A DNA stretch of 34,700 bases, taken from Sandaracinaceae bacterium. GTDB taxonomy: Bacteria; Myxococcota_A; Polyangia; Polyangiales; Houyiibacteriaceae. The notes beneath the pieces are model-generated. The model made no database searches. It saw nothing but the letters and a program-made list of their open reading frames with translations, and was not told the DNA's origin. The stretch covers positions 1-34,700 of the forward strand of contig JADJJE010000041.1 of NCBI GenBank assembly GCA_016706685.1, written 5' to 3'. Position 1 is the stretch's first letter, and every line of letters starts with the position of its first letter. Position numbers and translations under genes: made by a program. Positions 1 to 7,524 of this stretch are shown piece after piece.

Positions 1-35
1 TCAACGACCACGGTGAAGGCTGGTCTGGCTTTGGA

Positions 36-61
36 CAAAAAAAACGCCCCTTTGGGGGCGT
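36..61 (-). terminator. Rho-independent terminator of the HU-like gene
   Basis: Read on the minus strand, a 7-bp stem (ACGCCCC paired with GGGGCGT, loop of 4) is followed directly by a run of eight or nine T. It begins about 30 nt after the stop codon of the HU-like gene. This is a textbook intrinsic terminator. Confidence 0.9.
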
Positions 62-91
62 CTCTTCTTTTCTTCAGGGGAGATCGACGGC

Positions 92-412
92 TCAGCCGTT
101 GACCAGGTCCTTGAGCTTCTTGAGCGGGGTCGCGCGGACCTTCTTGCTCGCGGGCTTCGCCTCGCGCTGCTTCTCTTCGCCGGTGAAGCGGTTGATGTAG
201 GTGCCGGCCTTGGTGGCCTTGACCTTCTTCACCTTGAGCTTGAGGAGGTCCGGAATGACGAACTCCTCGGGAGAGCCACGCTTCGTGAGCTCGCGACGGA
301 TGAGTTCGCGGAGCTCGTCGAAGACGGCGGCGACATCCTTCTTGGTGAGGTTGGTCTTCTCGGCGAGCTCGCTGATGATCTGGGCCTTGGTGAGGCGCTT
401 CGCTGTTGCCAT
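92..412 (-). CDS. HU-family DNA-binding protein (variant arm)
   Basis: A small, basic nucleoid protein of the HU/IHF family (106 aa) that would bind and bend DNA as a dimer. The N-terminal helical part begins MATAKRLTKAQIISELAEK, and the C-terminal part is lysine-rich and ends KKLKDLVNG. I chose the ATG at 412, not the longer frame to 532, because GGAGG lies 7 nt upstream and HU proteins begin at this point. The arm segment reads NRFTGEE where the family has RNPxTG or NPFTG, so the intercalating proline is replaced by arginine. The gene is monocistronic, with its own terminator at 36-61 and a leader of about 120 nt or more. The family call is firm; the specific paralogue is not. Confidence 0.88.
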   Translation of the reverse strand: MATAKRLTKAQIISELAEKTNLTKKDVAAVFDELRELIRRELTKRGSPEEFVIPDLLKLKVKKVKATKAGTYINRFTGEEKQREAKPASKKVRATPLKKLKDLVNG

Positions 413-849
413 GATTCCCTCCGGGAGTGGGAGTTGGGAGAGTCGAACCTGCGAATCGGTCTGTAAAACAGGCCGAAAGTGAACTTGGTCACAGGCAGGC
501 GCATGGATGCCACCTTCGCAGAGCGGGGACAAGACTTTTCAGGTTCACGCGGAGGTTTTTTTTTGCGGCTCTCGCGCGCATCACATGACGAAGCCCGCAT
601 GCGACAAGCGTGCGCCGCGATGCCATGCGCGTTCGATGCTGAAACGAGCGGCTGAAGTCCGAGCGACCAGGGAACTACACACACGTCATCCACAGCACTT
701 CACAAGGCTAAGGGAGCTGCCATCACCAAAAGGTGACATGAGCAAATAGCACAGTGATCACGGGCTTTTATCGCTGCATGTCGGGAAAACGTGACCGCTC
801 GAGAGATCCCGAGAGCGCGGCCACACACCACTTATCCACAGCCTCTGAC
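413..849. other. Intergenic region between the HU-like gene and ybeY
   Basis: No credible gene is seen in these 437 bases. The HU-proximal part is the likely leader, carrying the Shine-Dalgarno next to 412. Other contents are a T9 run at 556-564, a small hairpin TCACC-AAAA-GGTGA near 725-738, a perfect DnaA-box-like TTATCCACA at 832-840 and a one-mismatch copy TCATCCACA at 686-694. The region is more AT-rich than its surroundings, as expected for a promoter region. I could not identify a convincing -35/-10 pair. Confidence 0.5.
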
Positions 850-1289
850 TCACGCCTTGCGGCGGATACACGAGGCTCGGAGCACGTCGACCATCGCGTT
901 CATGCGGCGTTCTTCGTCATCGGTTTGATGGTCGTAGCCCAGCAGGTGCAGCAGCCCGTGCGCGAGCAGGATGGTCACTTCGGAGGCGATCGTCCGACCC
1001 CCTGCGATCGCTTGGCGGCGGGCGGTGTCCAAGCTGATCACGACATCACCGAGCAAATCAGGGTTCAGGCCACCGCCTTCGCCCTCGCGCATGGCGAACG
1101 CGAGCACGTCCGTGGGCTTGTCCTTGTGCCGGTAGTCGCGGTTGAGGGTGTGGATGGTGTCGTCGTCACACAGCAGCGCTCAACTCGGCCCAGGCAGCGC
1201 AGCGCGCGGCATCTGCTCCGCACGCCGCGCACGTCGGACGGACGCACCGGCCGACTGGTGAGGCCCGTGGTGGTGACGTGGACGCTCAT
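850..1289 (-). pseudogene. ybeY: Endoribonuclease YbeY (frameshifted)
   Basis: YbeY is a zinc-dependent endoribonuclease of 16S rRNA maturation and ribosome quality control. The C-terminal part is clear: HGLLHLLGYDHQ is the family's H-x3-H-x5-H zinc site, and upstream in the same frame are DDDTIHTLNRDYRHKDKPTD and LAFAMREG. The N-terminus starts with an ATG at 1289 (MSVHVTTTGL) that overlaps the stop of the upstream biotin-carboxylase-like gene as ATGA. Between about 1228 and 1168 the readable peptide jumps frames at least twice (RRAEQM in one frame, AELSAAV in another, CDDD in a third). A net loss of one base would restore a protein of about 146 aa, normal for YbeY. Because the gene is so widely conserved, sequence error is more likely than true loss. 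An intact short frame begins at the GTG at 1107, but it would lack a third of the fold. Confidence 0.8.
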
Positions 1290-2623
1290 GGCTCCATGTG
1301 CCGCGGAATGAAGGTGGTGTCGTACTGCCCTGCGCGGAACGACTCGTTGCCCAGCACCTGGCGCAGCTCGGCCATGTTGGTGGCGCCGGGACCCACCTGC
1401 GTGCCGGCCAGCACGCGGTCCAGCGTGAGCACGGCCTGATGCCGGATGGGCGCGTAGGTGGAGACCTTGGCCACCAAGCGGCCGTCGTCGAAGGCGCGCA
1501 CGCCCTGCTCGTCCACGGTGCTCTCCACGCGCACACGGCGCGACGGATAAGGAGGGGAACGAAACGTGGTGGGCTCCTGCTCGGACGCCTGCGAGGCCAC
1601 GAGCCAGGCGCTCACGGCGTGACCGCTGGGGCGCGGGTACAGGGCCTCGTCCGGCATGGCCTGACCGGCCGCCAGCTGCAGCTCGAGCGCCACCAGGTCC
1701 ACGCCAGTGACCATCTCGCTGATGGCGTGCTGCTTGGGCAGGCCGATGCGCGCGCCGCTCATCCAGAAGTGGGTGTCGGCATCCAGCAGGAAGTCCACCG
1801 TCATGATGCCCACGTGGCCCACGCCCTCGAGCACGCGAATGGCAGCGTCGAAGAGGGCCTCGCGGATGGCCTCGCCGTCGCCGCGAAAGACGAGCTCGGG
1901 CGAGGGACACTCCTCGATGAAGCGCCGGCCCCCGTCGGACAGGCTGCGTTCCCGATCGCACAGCGCCACGCGCTCGCCGTGCTGATCGGCGGCGACCAGC
2001 ACCTCGATGTGGCGCGGACGCTCCACCCAGCGCTGGGCGATCAAGCCGCCCACCCCCGCGCGCTCGCTCAAGCTGGCGAACGCCGCCGAAAGCTCGTCGG
2101 CGTCGTCCACGCGCACCACGCCGAGGCCGCCGCCCGCGAGCCGGGCCCGCAGCGCGATCGGATATCCAGCTTCGTAGGCGTAGGCGCCGAGATCGCCCAC
2201 GTCGTCAATTGGGGCGCTGGAGGCCAGGCGGCGCACGCCATGCTCGTCGGCGATCGCCGCGAGAGCCACCCGGTCGCGCACGATCTCGAAGTGGACGAGC
2301 TTGCCCGGCACGCAGCGCTTGCCCTTCTCTTCGAGCGCGCGAGCCAGCTCGAGGTGGGAGCAGTGCGAGGCGTAGCCCGGGTAGATGGCGTCAGCGCCGA
2401 TGGACTCCGCCAGCGCCACGATGTCGCTCACGGCAAGGCTCCCGTCGGGCTGCGCGGCGATCTCGTGCGCCCCCTCGCAGGCGTAGACGTGGACCGCGCT
2501 CGAGCCACCTCCGGGGACGCCCGGGGTGACGACGGTGTGAGCCGCGGCTCCGAGCTGACGGCACGTGCGCGCGATGCGCACGACCACCTCGCCACGGCGA
2601 GGGATGAGGACACGTTCGAACAT
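1286..2623 (-). CDS. Biotin-carboxylase-like ATP-grasp protein, catalytic residues missing
   Basis: This 445-aa protein has the whole biotin carboxylase (AccC) architecture: a start MFERVLIPRRGEVVVRIAR like AccC's, a pre-ATP-grasp region with PGYAS, an ATP-grasp core and the C-terminal carboxylase domain ending near GATNMAELRQVLGN. The catalytic motifs are eroded. AccC's EMNTRIQVEH is replaced by GARIGLPKQH, removing the metal-binding Glu, the Asn and the catalytic Arg. The glycine loop GGGGGRGM reads LAGGGLGV, DCSMQRRHQK reads ERSLSDGGRR, and the ATP-binding Lys appears as Arg. It is therefore probably not an active biotin carboxylase; it may be a regulatory or scaffolding paralogue or bind another ligand. 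The ATG at 2623 matches the family start and lies 6 nt after TATGCT. It is translationally coupled to ybeY by an ATGA overlap. Confidence 0.82.
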   Translation of the reverse strand: MFERVLIPRRGEVVVRIARTCRQLGAAAHTVVTPGVPGGGSSAVHVYACEGAHEIAAQPDGSLAVSDIVALAESIGADAIYPGYASHCSHLELARALEEKGKRCVPGKLVHFEIVRDRVALAAIADEHGVRRLASSAPIDDVGDLGAYAYEAGYPIALRARLAGGGLGVVRVDDADELSAAFASLSERAGVGGLIAQRWVERPRHIEVLVAADQHGERVALCDRERSLSDGGRRFIEECPSPELVFRGDGEAIREALFDAAIRVLEGVGHVGIMTVDFLLDADTHFWMSGARIGLPKQHAISEMVTGVDLVALELQLAAGQAMPDEALYPRPSGHAVSAWLVASQASEQEPTTFRSPPYPSRRVRVESTVDEQGVRAFDDGRLVAKVSTYAPIRHQAVLTLDRVLAGTQVGPGATNMAELRQVLGNESFRAGQYDTTFIPRHMEP

Positions 2624-2629
2624 CGGCGG

Positions 2630-2635
2630 AGCATA
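2630..2635 (-). promoter_or_regulatory. Candidate -10 element, leaderless start of the AccC-like gene
   Basis: TATGCT on the minus strand ends 6 nt before the ATG at 2623. No Shine-Dalgarno lies between. A transcript from here would begin at or next to the start codon. Confidence 0.5.
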
Positions 2636-2676
2636 CTCGCGGCACCCCACCCCCACCAGTTCGCGGTACTAGAGGG

Positions 2677-3624
2677 ATGGCGAGTGGGCTGATAGGCTCC
2701 CGCCCGCAGGACCGAGCCGGGGCCAGTGGGGCGCGGCGTTCGGTCCATGAAGGCGATGCTCGCGTGTCATTTCTCCGAGACCCCCAGATCGAGCGCAACG
2801 TCAACCGGCTGCCCATCACGTTCGACAGCCACGGCGTGGACCGCTTCGGCGTGGACAAAGAGTGGCTCATCCGCGCCTACTCCCCGTTCGCGCACATGTA
2901 CCGCAGCTACCTGAACGTCACCACGTTCGGCATGGAGCACGTGCCCAAGACGGGGCGCGGGCTGCTCATCGGCAACCACTCGGGTGGCATCGGCGCCGAT
3001 GCGGCCATGACCATGACGTCGCTGCTCATGAACCACGACGCGCCACGCCTGGCGCACGGCATGGCGGAGTACTTCTTCAACACGTGGCCGTTCGCGTCGC
3101 AGCTGATGAACCGCACGGGGCACCTCACGGGCCTGCCCGAGCACGCCGAGATGCTGCTCGAGGCGGGCCGCATCGTGGTGGCCTTCCCCGAGGGCGCGCG
3201 CGGCACGGCCAAGCTCTATCGCGACAAATACAAGCTGGTGCGCTTCGGCACCGGCTTCGTCCGCCTGGCGCTCAAGATGAAGACCCCCATCTATCCCTTC
3301 GCCTTCATCGGCGGTGAAGAAGCGTTCCCCACGCTCTTCCACATCAAGGGGCTCAACAAGCTGATCGGCGCGCCCTACGTGCCGGTGGCCCCGCAGCTGG
3401 TCATCTGGCCGCTGCCGGTCAGCTGTCAGATCCACTTCGGTGCGCCTCTCCAGTTCGAGGGCGACGGCTCCGAGACCGACGAGGTCATCCAGGGCTACGT
3501 CGAGCGCGTCAAAGAATCCATTCACGGGCTCATCGAGACTGGCCTCGCTGCGCGCCCTGCGGCATTCACCCGCAAGCTCGTCCACAGCCCCTACGACCCC
3601 ACCCGGCCCGATCTCAAGCGATGA
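2677..3624 (+). CDS. Lysophospholipid acyltransferase family protein (MGAT-like)
   Basis: A predicted acyltransferase using acyl-CoA or acyl-ACP, probably in phospholipid or neutral-lipid synthesis at the inner membrane. It contains NHSGGIGAD, the catalytic His/Asp block in the spacing of the MGAT-like subgroup, and FPEGARGTAKL, the EGxR substrate block, followed by FGTGFVRLALKMKTPIYPFA, typical of that subgroup. The ATG at 2677 gives 315 aa, but the first 29 residues look non-conserved; the in-frame GTG at 2764 (VSFLRDPQIER) is a reasonable alternative start. It is divergent from the AccC-like gene, and its stop overlaps the next gene's start (ATGA at 3621), so the two are co-translated. Confidence 0.85.
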   Translation: MASGLIGSRPQDRAGASGARRSVHEGDARVSFLRDPQIERNVNRLPITFDSHGVDRFGVDKEWLIRAYSPFAHMYRSYLNVTTFGMEHVPKTGRGLLIGNHSGGIGADAAMTMTSLLMNHDAPRLAHGMAEYFFNTWPFASQLMNRTGHLTGLPEHAEMLLEAGRIVVAFPEGARGTAKLYRDKYKLVRFGTGFVRLALKMKTPIYPFAFIGGEEAFPTLFHIKGLNKLIGAPYVPVAPQLVIWPLPVSCQIHFGAPLQFEGDGSETDEVIQGYVERVKESIHGLIETGLAARPAAFTRKLVHSPYDPTRPDLKR

Positions 3625-4854
3625 ACGACTCGACCAAGTCTCCCAAGCCCGGCAAGCCGAAGCCCACCACGAAGAAGCCCGTGGGCCGCGCCAAGCACGT
3701 GTCGGTGCCGCCCAGCGCGCCCACCGAGAGCGTCAGCGTGGCCATCCCCGCGGCAGCAGCTGCTCCGAAGGCGCCCTCGAAGGCTCCTGCAAAGCCGCGC
3801 GCCGCAAAGGCTCCGAGGACGCCGTCCGTTCCGCCGCCCAGCGCCGGGGCCGCGCCGGCAGATGGCCAGGCGCCCGCCGAGGCCGCCGCGAAGCGGGGTG
3901 CACGCCTCGCGAAGAACCAACCCGCCCAGGTCACCAAGCCACTCACCGTGTTGGTCACTGGCGTCAGCGGCACCCTCGCGCGTGGCGTGGCGCAGCGCTT
4001 GGTGGCCCGCGGTCACGTGGTGCACGGCATGGACCGGCGCCCCTGGCCCGACGCGCCCGACGGCATCGAGATGCACCAGGCGGACATCCGCAAGCGCCCT
4101 GCCGAAGACGTGTTCCGCACGGCGCGCCCCGACGTGCTGGTGCACATGGCCACCGTCACGCACTTCACCACCGGCTCCGACGAGCGCTACCGCATCAACC
4201 TGGGCGGCACGCGGCGCCTCTTCGAGCACTGCCACGAGTACGGCGTGAAGCAGGCGCTCTTCGTCGGGCGTCACACCGTCTATGGCGCCACCGCCGACTC
4301 CCCGCTCTATCACACCGAGGACGAGCCGCCGCTCGGGGGCGCGTCGTTCCGCGAGCTGGCCGATCTGGTGGCGGCCGACCTCTACGCCGGCAGCGCGCTC
4401 TGGCGCTGGCCCCAGCTGAGCACCGCCGTGCTGCGCCTCTGCTACTTCCTCGGGCCCAGCAAGCGCGGCACGCTCGCCAACTTCCTGGGCGACGACCGCG
4501 TGGCGCTGGTCATGGGCTTCGACCCCCTCTTCCAGTTCATGCACGAGTTTCGACGCCGAGGAGGCCATCATCCTCGCCATCGAAAAGAAGCTGCGTGGCG
4601 TCTACAACGTAGCGGGCCCGCCCCCCGTGCCGCTCAGCATCCTGTGCCGCGCCACCGGGCGCCGCGCCGTGCTGGTGCCCGAGCTGTTCTACGGGCGCAT
4701 GCTGGGCCGCGTGGGTCTCAGCTTCCTGCCCGGCGACGCGGTGGCGCACATCAAGTACCCCATCGTGGTGAACTCCGAGCCCTTCAAGCAGGCCACCGGG
4801 TTCGAGCCCAAGTACGACAGCGCCCAGACCATGGAGGGCTTCCGCTGGAGCTAG
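3621..4854 (+). CDS. Extended SDR (NAD-dependent epimerase-like), Lys/Ala/Pro-rich N-terminus, one frameshift
   Basis: A Rossmann-fold extended SDR: LVTGVSGTLARG is the GxxGxxG nucleotide-binding loop near residue 111, followed by the usual fold up to VLRLCYFLGP. Two features are odd. Residues 1-105 form a disordered, basic tail rich in Lys, Ala and Pro, resembling histone H1-like tails. The catalytic YxxxK is absent: the equivalent stretch is FRELADLVAADL, so classical SDR chemistry is doubtful. The frame breaks at about 4548: GAGTTTCGACGCC reads correctly as EFDAEEA if one T of the TTT is removed, and the C-terminus then continues (GVYNVAGPPPVPLS to the stop at 4854) to give 410 aa. As written, the frame runs to 4868 with a nonsense tail. 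It is coupled to the acyltransferase, which suggests a lipid or envelope substrate. Confidence 0.78.
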
Positions 4855-4891
4855 CCGGCAACGGCTGACCCCAGCGGCGCCCGCTTCGCTC

Positions 4892-6175
4892 TCAGCGCCC
4901 GCGCGCGCCCACGATGGTGGAGCGGCCGGCGTAGATGGCGCCCTCGCCCAGCTGCTCTTCGATGCGCAGCAGCTGGTTGTACTTGGCGATGCGCTCCGAG
5001 CGCGAGGCGGAGCCGGTCTTGATCTGACCGGCGCCGGTGGCCACCGCGAGGTCCGCGATGAACGTGTCCTCGGTCTCGCCGCTGCGGTGCGAGATGATGC
5101 TGGAGTAGCCGTGCAGCGCGCCGAGGCGAATGGTGCTGAGCGTCTCGCTGATGGAGCCGATCTGGTTGACCTTGATGAGGATGGCGTTGGCCACGCCCTG
5201 GTCGATGCCGCGCTGCACGCGTTCCACGTTGGTCACGAAGAGGTCGTCGCCCACCAGCTGCGTGCTCTTGCCGAGGCGCTCGGTGAGGGCCTTCCAGCCG
5301 CTCCAGTCGTCCTCGTCCATGCCGTCCTCGATGGACAGGATGGGGTACTTCTCGCAGTACTGCGCGTAGATCTCCACCAGCTTGCCGGCGTCCACCTGCG
5401 TGCCGTCGAACGTGTAGACGCCCTTGTCGTGGAACTCGCTGGCCGCGCAGTCGAGCGCGATGGCGATCTGCTCGCCCAAGCGGTAGCCGGCCTTCTCGAT
5501 GGCCTTGGCCACGAACGCGAGGGCCTCCTCGTTGGTCTTGAGGCGCGGCGCGAAGCCCCCCTCGTCGCCCACGCTGGTGGCCTCGCCGGCGTCGCTCAGC
5601 AGCTTCTTCAGCGTGTGGAAGGTCTCGGCGCCCGCGCGCAGCGCCTCGCCGAAGCTGTCGAAGCCCACGGGGTAGATCATGAACTCCTGGATCTCGAGCC
5701 CGTTGTCCGCGTGCGCGCCGCCGTTGATGATGTTCATCATGGGGGCGGGCAGCACGCGCGCCTGCGCGCCGCCGAGGTAACGCCACAGCGGCAGGCCCAG
5801 CGCCTCGGACGCCGCGCGCGCGGTGGCCATGGACACGCCCAGGATGGCGTTGGCGCCCAGCTTGCTCTTGGTGGGCGTGCCGTCCAGCTCGAGCAGCGCC
5901 TGGTCCACGGACGTCTGGTCGAGCGCGTCCATGCCGATGATCTCGGGGCCCAGCTCGGTGATGACGTTGTCGACGGCCTTCAGCACGCCCTTGCCGAAGT
6001 AGCGGCTCTTGTCGCCGTCGCGCAGCTCGAGGGCCTCGTGCTCACCCGTGGACGCGCCGGAGGGAACGGCCGCGCGGCCCATGGAGCCATCCGCCAGGCC
6101 GACCTCCACCTCGAGCGTGGGGTTGCCCCGCGAGTCCAGGATCTCTCGGGCGTTTACAAAGGCGATCTCGGTCAT
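4892..6175 (-). CDS. eno: Enolase (phosphopyruvate hydratase)
   Basis: Converts 2-phosphoglycerate to phosphoenolpyruvate in glycolysis. At 427 aa it has the normal bacterial length. It has NAREILDSRGNPTLEVEV at the N-terminus, the flexible loop PSGASTGEHEALELRD, the metal-site region SIEDGMDEDDW, the catalytic-lysine region LIKVNQIGSISE, and SHRSGETEDTFIADL near the C-terminus. Unlike many genes here it has a conventional signal set: a consensus-like promoter at 6230-6257 and GAGGA about 8 nt before the ATG. It converges with the SDR gene with 37 bases between their stops. Confidence 0.97.
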   Translation of the reverse strand: MTEIAFVNAREILDSRGNPTLEVEVGLADGSMGRAAVPSGASTGEHEALELRDGDKSRYFGKGVLKAVDNVITELGPEIIGMDALDQTSVDQALLELDGTPTKSKLGANAILGVSMATARAASEALGLPLWRYLGGAQARVLPAPMMNIINGGAHADNGLEIQEFMIYPVGFDSFGEALRAGAETFHTLKKLLSDAGEATSVGDEGGFAPRLKTNEEALAFVAKAIEKAGYRLGEQIAIALDCAASEFHDKGVYTFDGTQVDAGKLVEIYAQYCEKYPILSIEDGMDEDDWSGWKALTERLGKSTQLVGDDLFVTNVERVQRGIDQGVANAILIKVNQIGSISETLSTIRLGALHGYSSIISHRSGETEDTFIADLAVATGAGQIKTGSASRSERIAKYNQLLRIEEQLGEGAIYAGRSTIVGARGR

Positions 6176-6229
6176 GTCTCGGTCCTCGAGGTGAACGTTT
6201 CGGGTCGGTTTCCGCCGCAGCGGGACGCT

Positions 6230-6257
6230 CGAATACCACCGCGCCCCGGGCTGTCAA
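6230..6257 (-). promoter_or_regulatory. Sigma-70-type promoter of eno
   Basis: On the minus strand a perfect -35 TTGACA is followed after 16 nt by TATTCG. The predicted transcription start lies about 48 nt before the enolase ATG, leaving room for its Shine-Dalgarno. Confidence 0.65.
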
Positions 6258-6294
6258 CGTCCAGCCCCTTCCGGCCGCGCAGTGCGACACCCAC

Positions 6295-7392
6295 TCAGTG
6301 CACGTGCTCGCCGCCCACCGGATCGATGCCGGGCAGCAGCTGCTCGCCGTGGCGGTCCTTGATGAACGAGCCCCCCGTGTCCACGTGGAAATGGTTGCGG
6401 TGCGCCGCGTTGTAGTTGGGCGTGAGGATCGTCTGGAAGGCGCCCTGGTTCCACATGGCACACCCGATGGTGTGCAGCGCCGTGTCCGCTGCGCCGGTGG
6501 GCGCCCCCGGGCAGGTGGCCCCCGTGGTGATCAGCCAGTCGTCCAGCAGCGTGTACTCCGTGTCCGAGGCCGCGAGCCCAAAGCCATACAAGTCGATGGC
6601 GCGGCCGAACGAGTGCTTGCTGAGCACGCACTCGGGGTCGTTCAGGGGGATGCCCCCGATGCAGCGGTAGTTGTAGATGCCGATGTGGATGACCTCGTCC
6701 ATGCCCAGCGGCTTGATGATCGCCGTGAGCTGATGTAGGCGGGGCCCGAGCGTGCAGTCCATGATCATCGCGGTGGGCGCGGCGTTGTCTACGTAGCGGA
6801 AGGACACCCCGTTGATGATGGGCTCGACGCGCACCGGGTCGTCGATGCCCGTGCGGGGGGTGGTGACGGCCCAGTCGAAGCCCAGCACGTCCAGCATGGC
6901 GTGGCAGGAGGCATCCGTGGTCGGCGTGACGTCCACGGTCACCTCGTCGCGCGCCACCTCGAGGCCGTCGGCGTCGAGCCCCACCGCCACCAGCGTGCGC
7001 GCTCCGGGTGTGGTGAACACCGCGTCGAAGTGGTGCGGCGCCGTATCGCTCCCACCGGCAAAGACCGCCCCCACGAAGAACTCCACGCGGGCGACGCCCA
7101 CCGTGGTGACATCCAGCGGGATGATGGCCGCCCAGTCGTGCCCGTCCACGTCGTCCATCGGGTGGGGGCTGCTGACCGGCGCAATGGTCAGCGAGGGCTC
7201 GAGCGGGCCGGCATCCGGTACGTCGCCGAGGTCCACACCGTCGCCCATGTCACTGGGCGGCATGCCCGCGTCGCTCGGAGACCGCACGCCCACGCTCCCT
7301 GCTGGCCCGGGGTCGTGGTTCAGCGCGGTCGCAGGCTCTGCACACGCGGGCAGCCCGCAGGCCAGCAGCCCCACGAGCATGCTCCGCCGCAC
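6295..7392 (-). CDS. Lipoprotein with M15/extensin-like (D-Ala-D-Ala carboxypeptidase-type) domain
   Basis: A predicted envelope lipoprotein of 365 aa. The signal sequence ends at the lipobox LPAC; I favour the GTG at 7392, which adds two arginines ahead of the hydrophobic core, over the ATG at 7380. A Pro/Asp/Gly/Met-rich linker follows, then an Ig-like region (about 75-165). The C-terminal domain carries SKHSFGRAIDLYG and HRNHFHVD, the HxxxxxxD and HxH zinc ligands of M15 peptidases and extensin-like C-terminal domains. This suggests cleavage or binding of peptidoglycan peptides, but the substrate cannot be read from the sequence. It is divergent from the Lgt-like gene, whose product type would lipidate it. 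Confidence 0.8.
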   Translation of the reverse strand: MRRSMLVGLLACGLPACAEPATALNHDPGPAGSVGVRSPSDAGMPPSDMGDGVDLGDVPDAGPLEPSLTIAPVSSPHPMDDVDGHDWAAIIPLDVTTVGVARVEFFVGAVFAGGSDTAPHHFDAVFTTPGARTLVAVGLDADGLEVARDEVTVDVTPTTDASCHAMLDVLGFDWAVTTPRTGIDDPVRVEPIINGVSFRYVDNAAPTAMIMDCTLGPRLHQLTAIIKPLGMDEVIHIGIYNYRCIGGIPLNDPECVLSKHSFGRAIDLYGFGLAASDTEYTLLDDWLITTGATCPGAPTGAADTALHTIGCAMWNQGAFQTILTPNYNAAHRNHFHVDTGGSFIKDRHGEQLLPGIDPVGGEHVH

Positions 7393-7512
7393 GGACGCAC
7401 GCCAAAACCAAGACCGACTCGTCCGCAGAACCACGGGGTCAAGATGCACCCTGGGTGGCCGGCGCGGCAAGCCCGGCGACGCGATGGAGTTGGGCCACCG
7501 CCCGCGTGCTGC

Positions 7513-7518
7513 TACCGT
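7513..7518 (+). promoter_or_regulatory. Candidate -10 element, leaderless start of the Lgt-like gene
   Basis: TACCGT ends 6 nt before the GTG at 7525. No Shine-Dalgarno is present, and TGC immediately precedes the hexamer, as in an extended -10. Confidence 0.5.
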
Positions 7519-7524
7519 CCGCCC

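Noticed and set aside
425..480. tRNA-like 3' half on the minus strand (GGTTCGACTC)
   Set aside because: The T-stem does not pair, the anticodon stem-loop is wrong and no acceptor stem or 5' half is present; the likeness is chance.
413..849. Possible replication origin: TTATCCACA plus a near copy beside the HU-like gene
   Set aside because: Only one perfect and one imperfect DnaA box, no box cluster, no AT-rich unwinding element, and none of dnaA, dnaN, gyrB, mnmG or parAB nearby.
1298..2692. 464-aa plus-strand frame opposite the AccC-like gene
   Set aside because: Antisense shadow without motifs.
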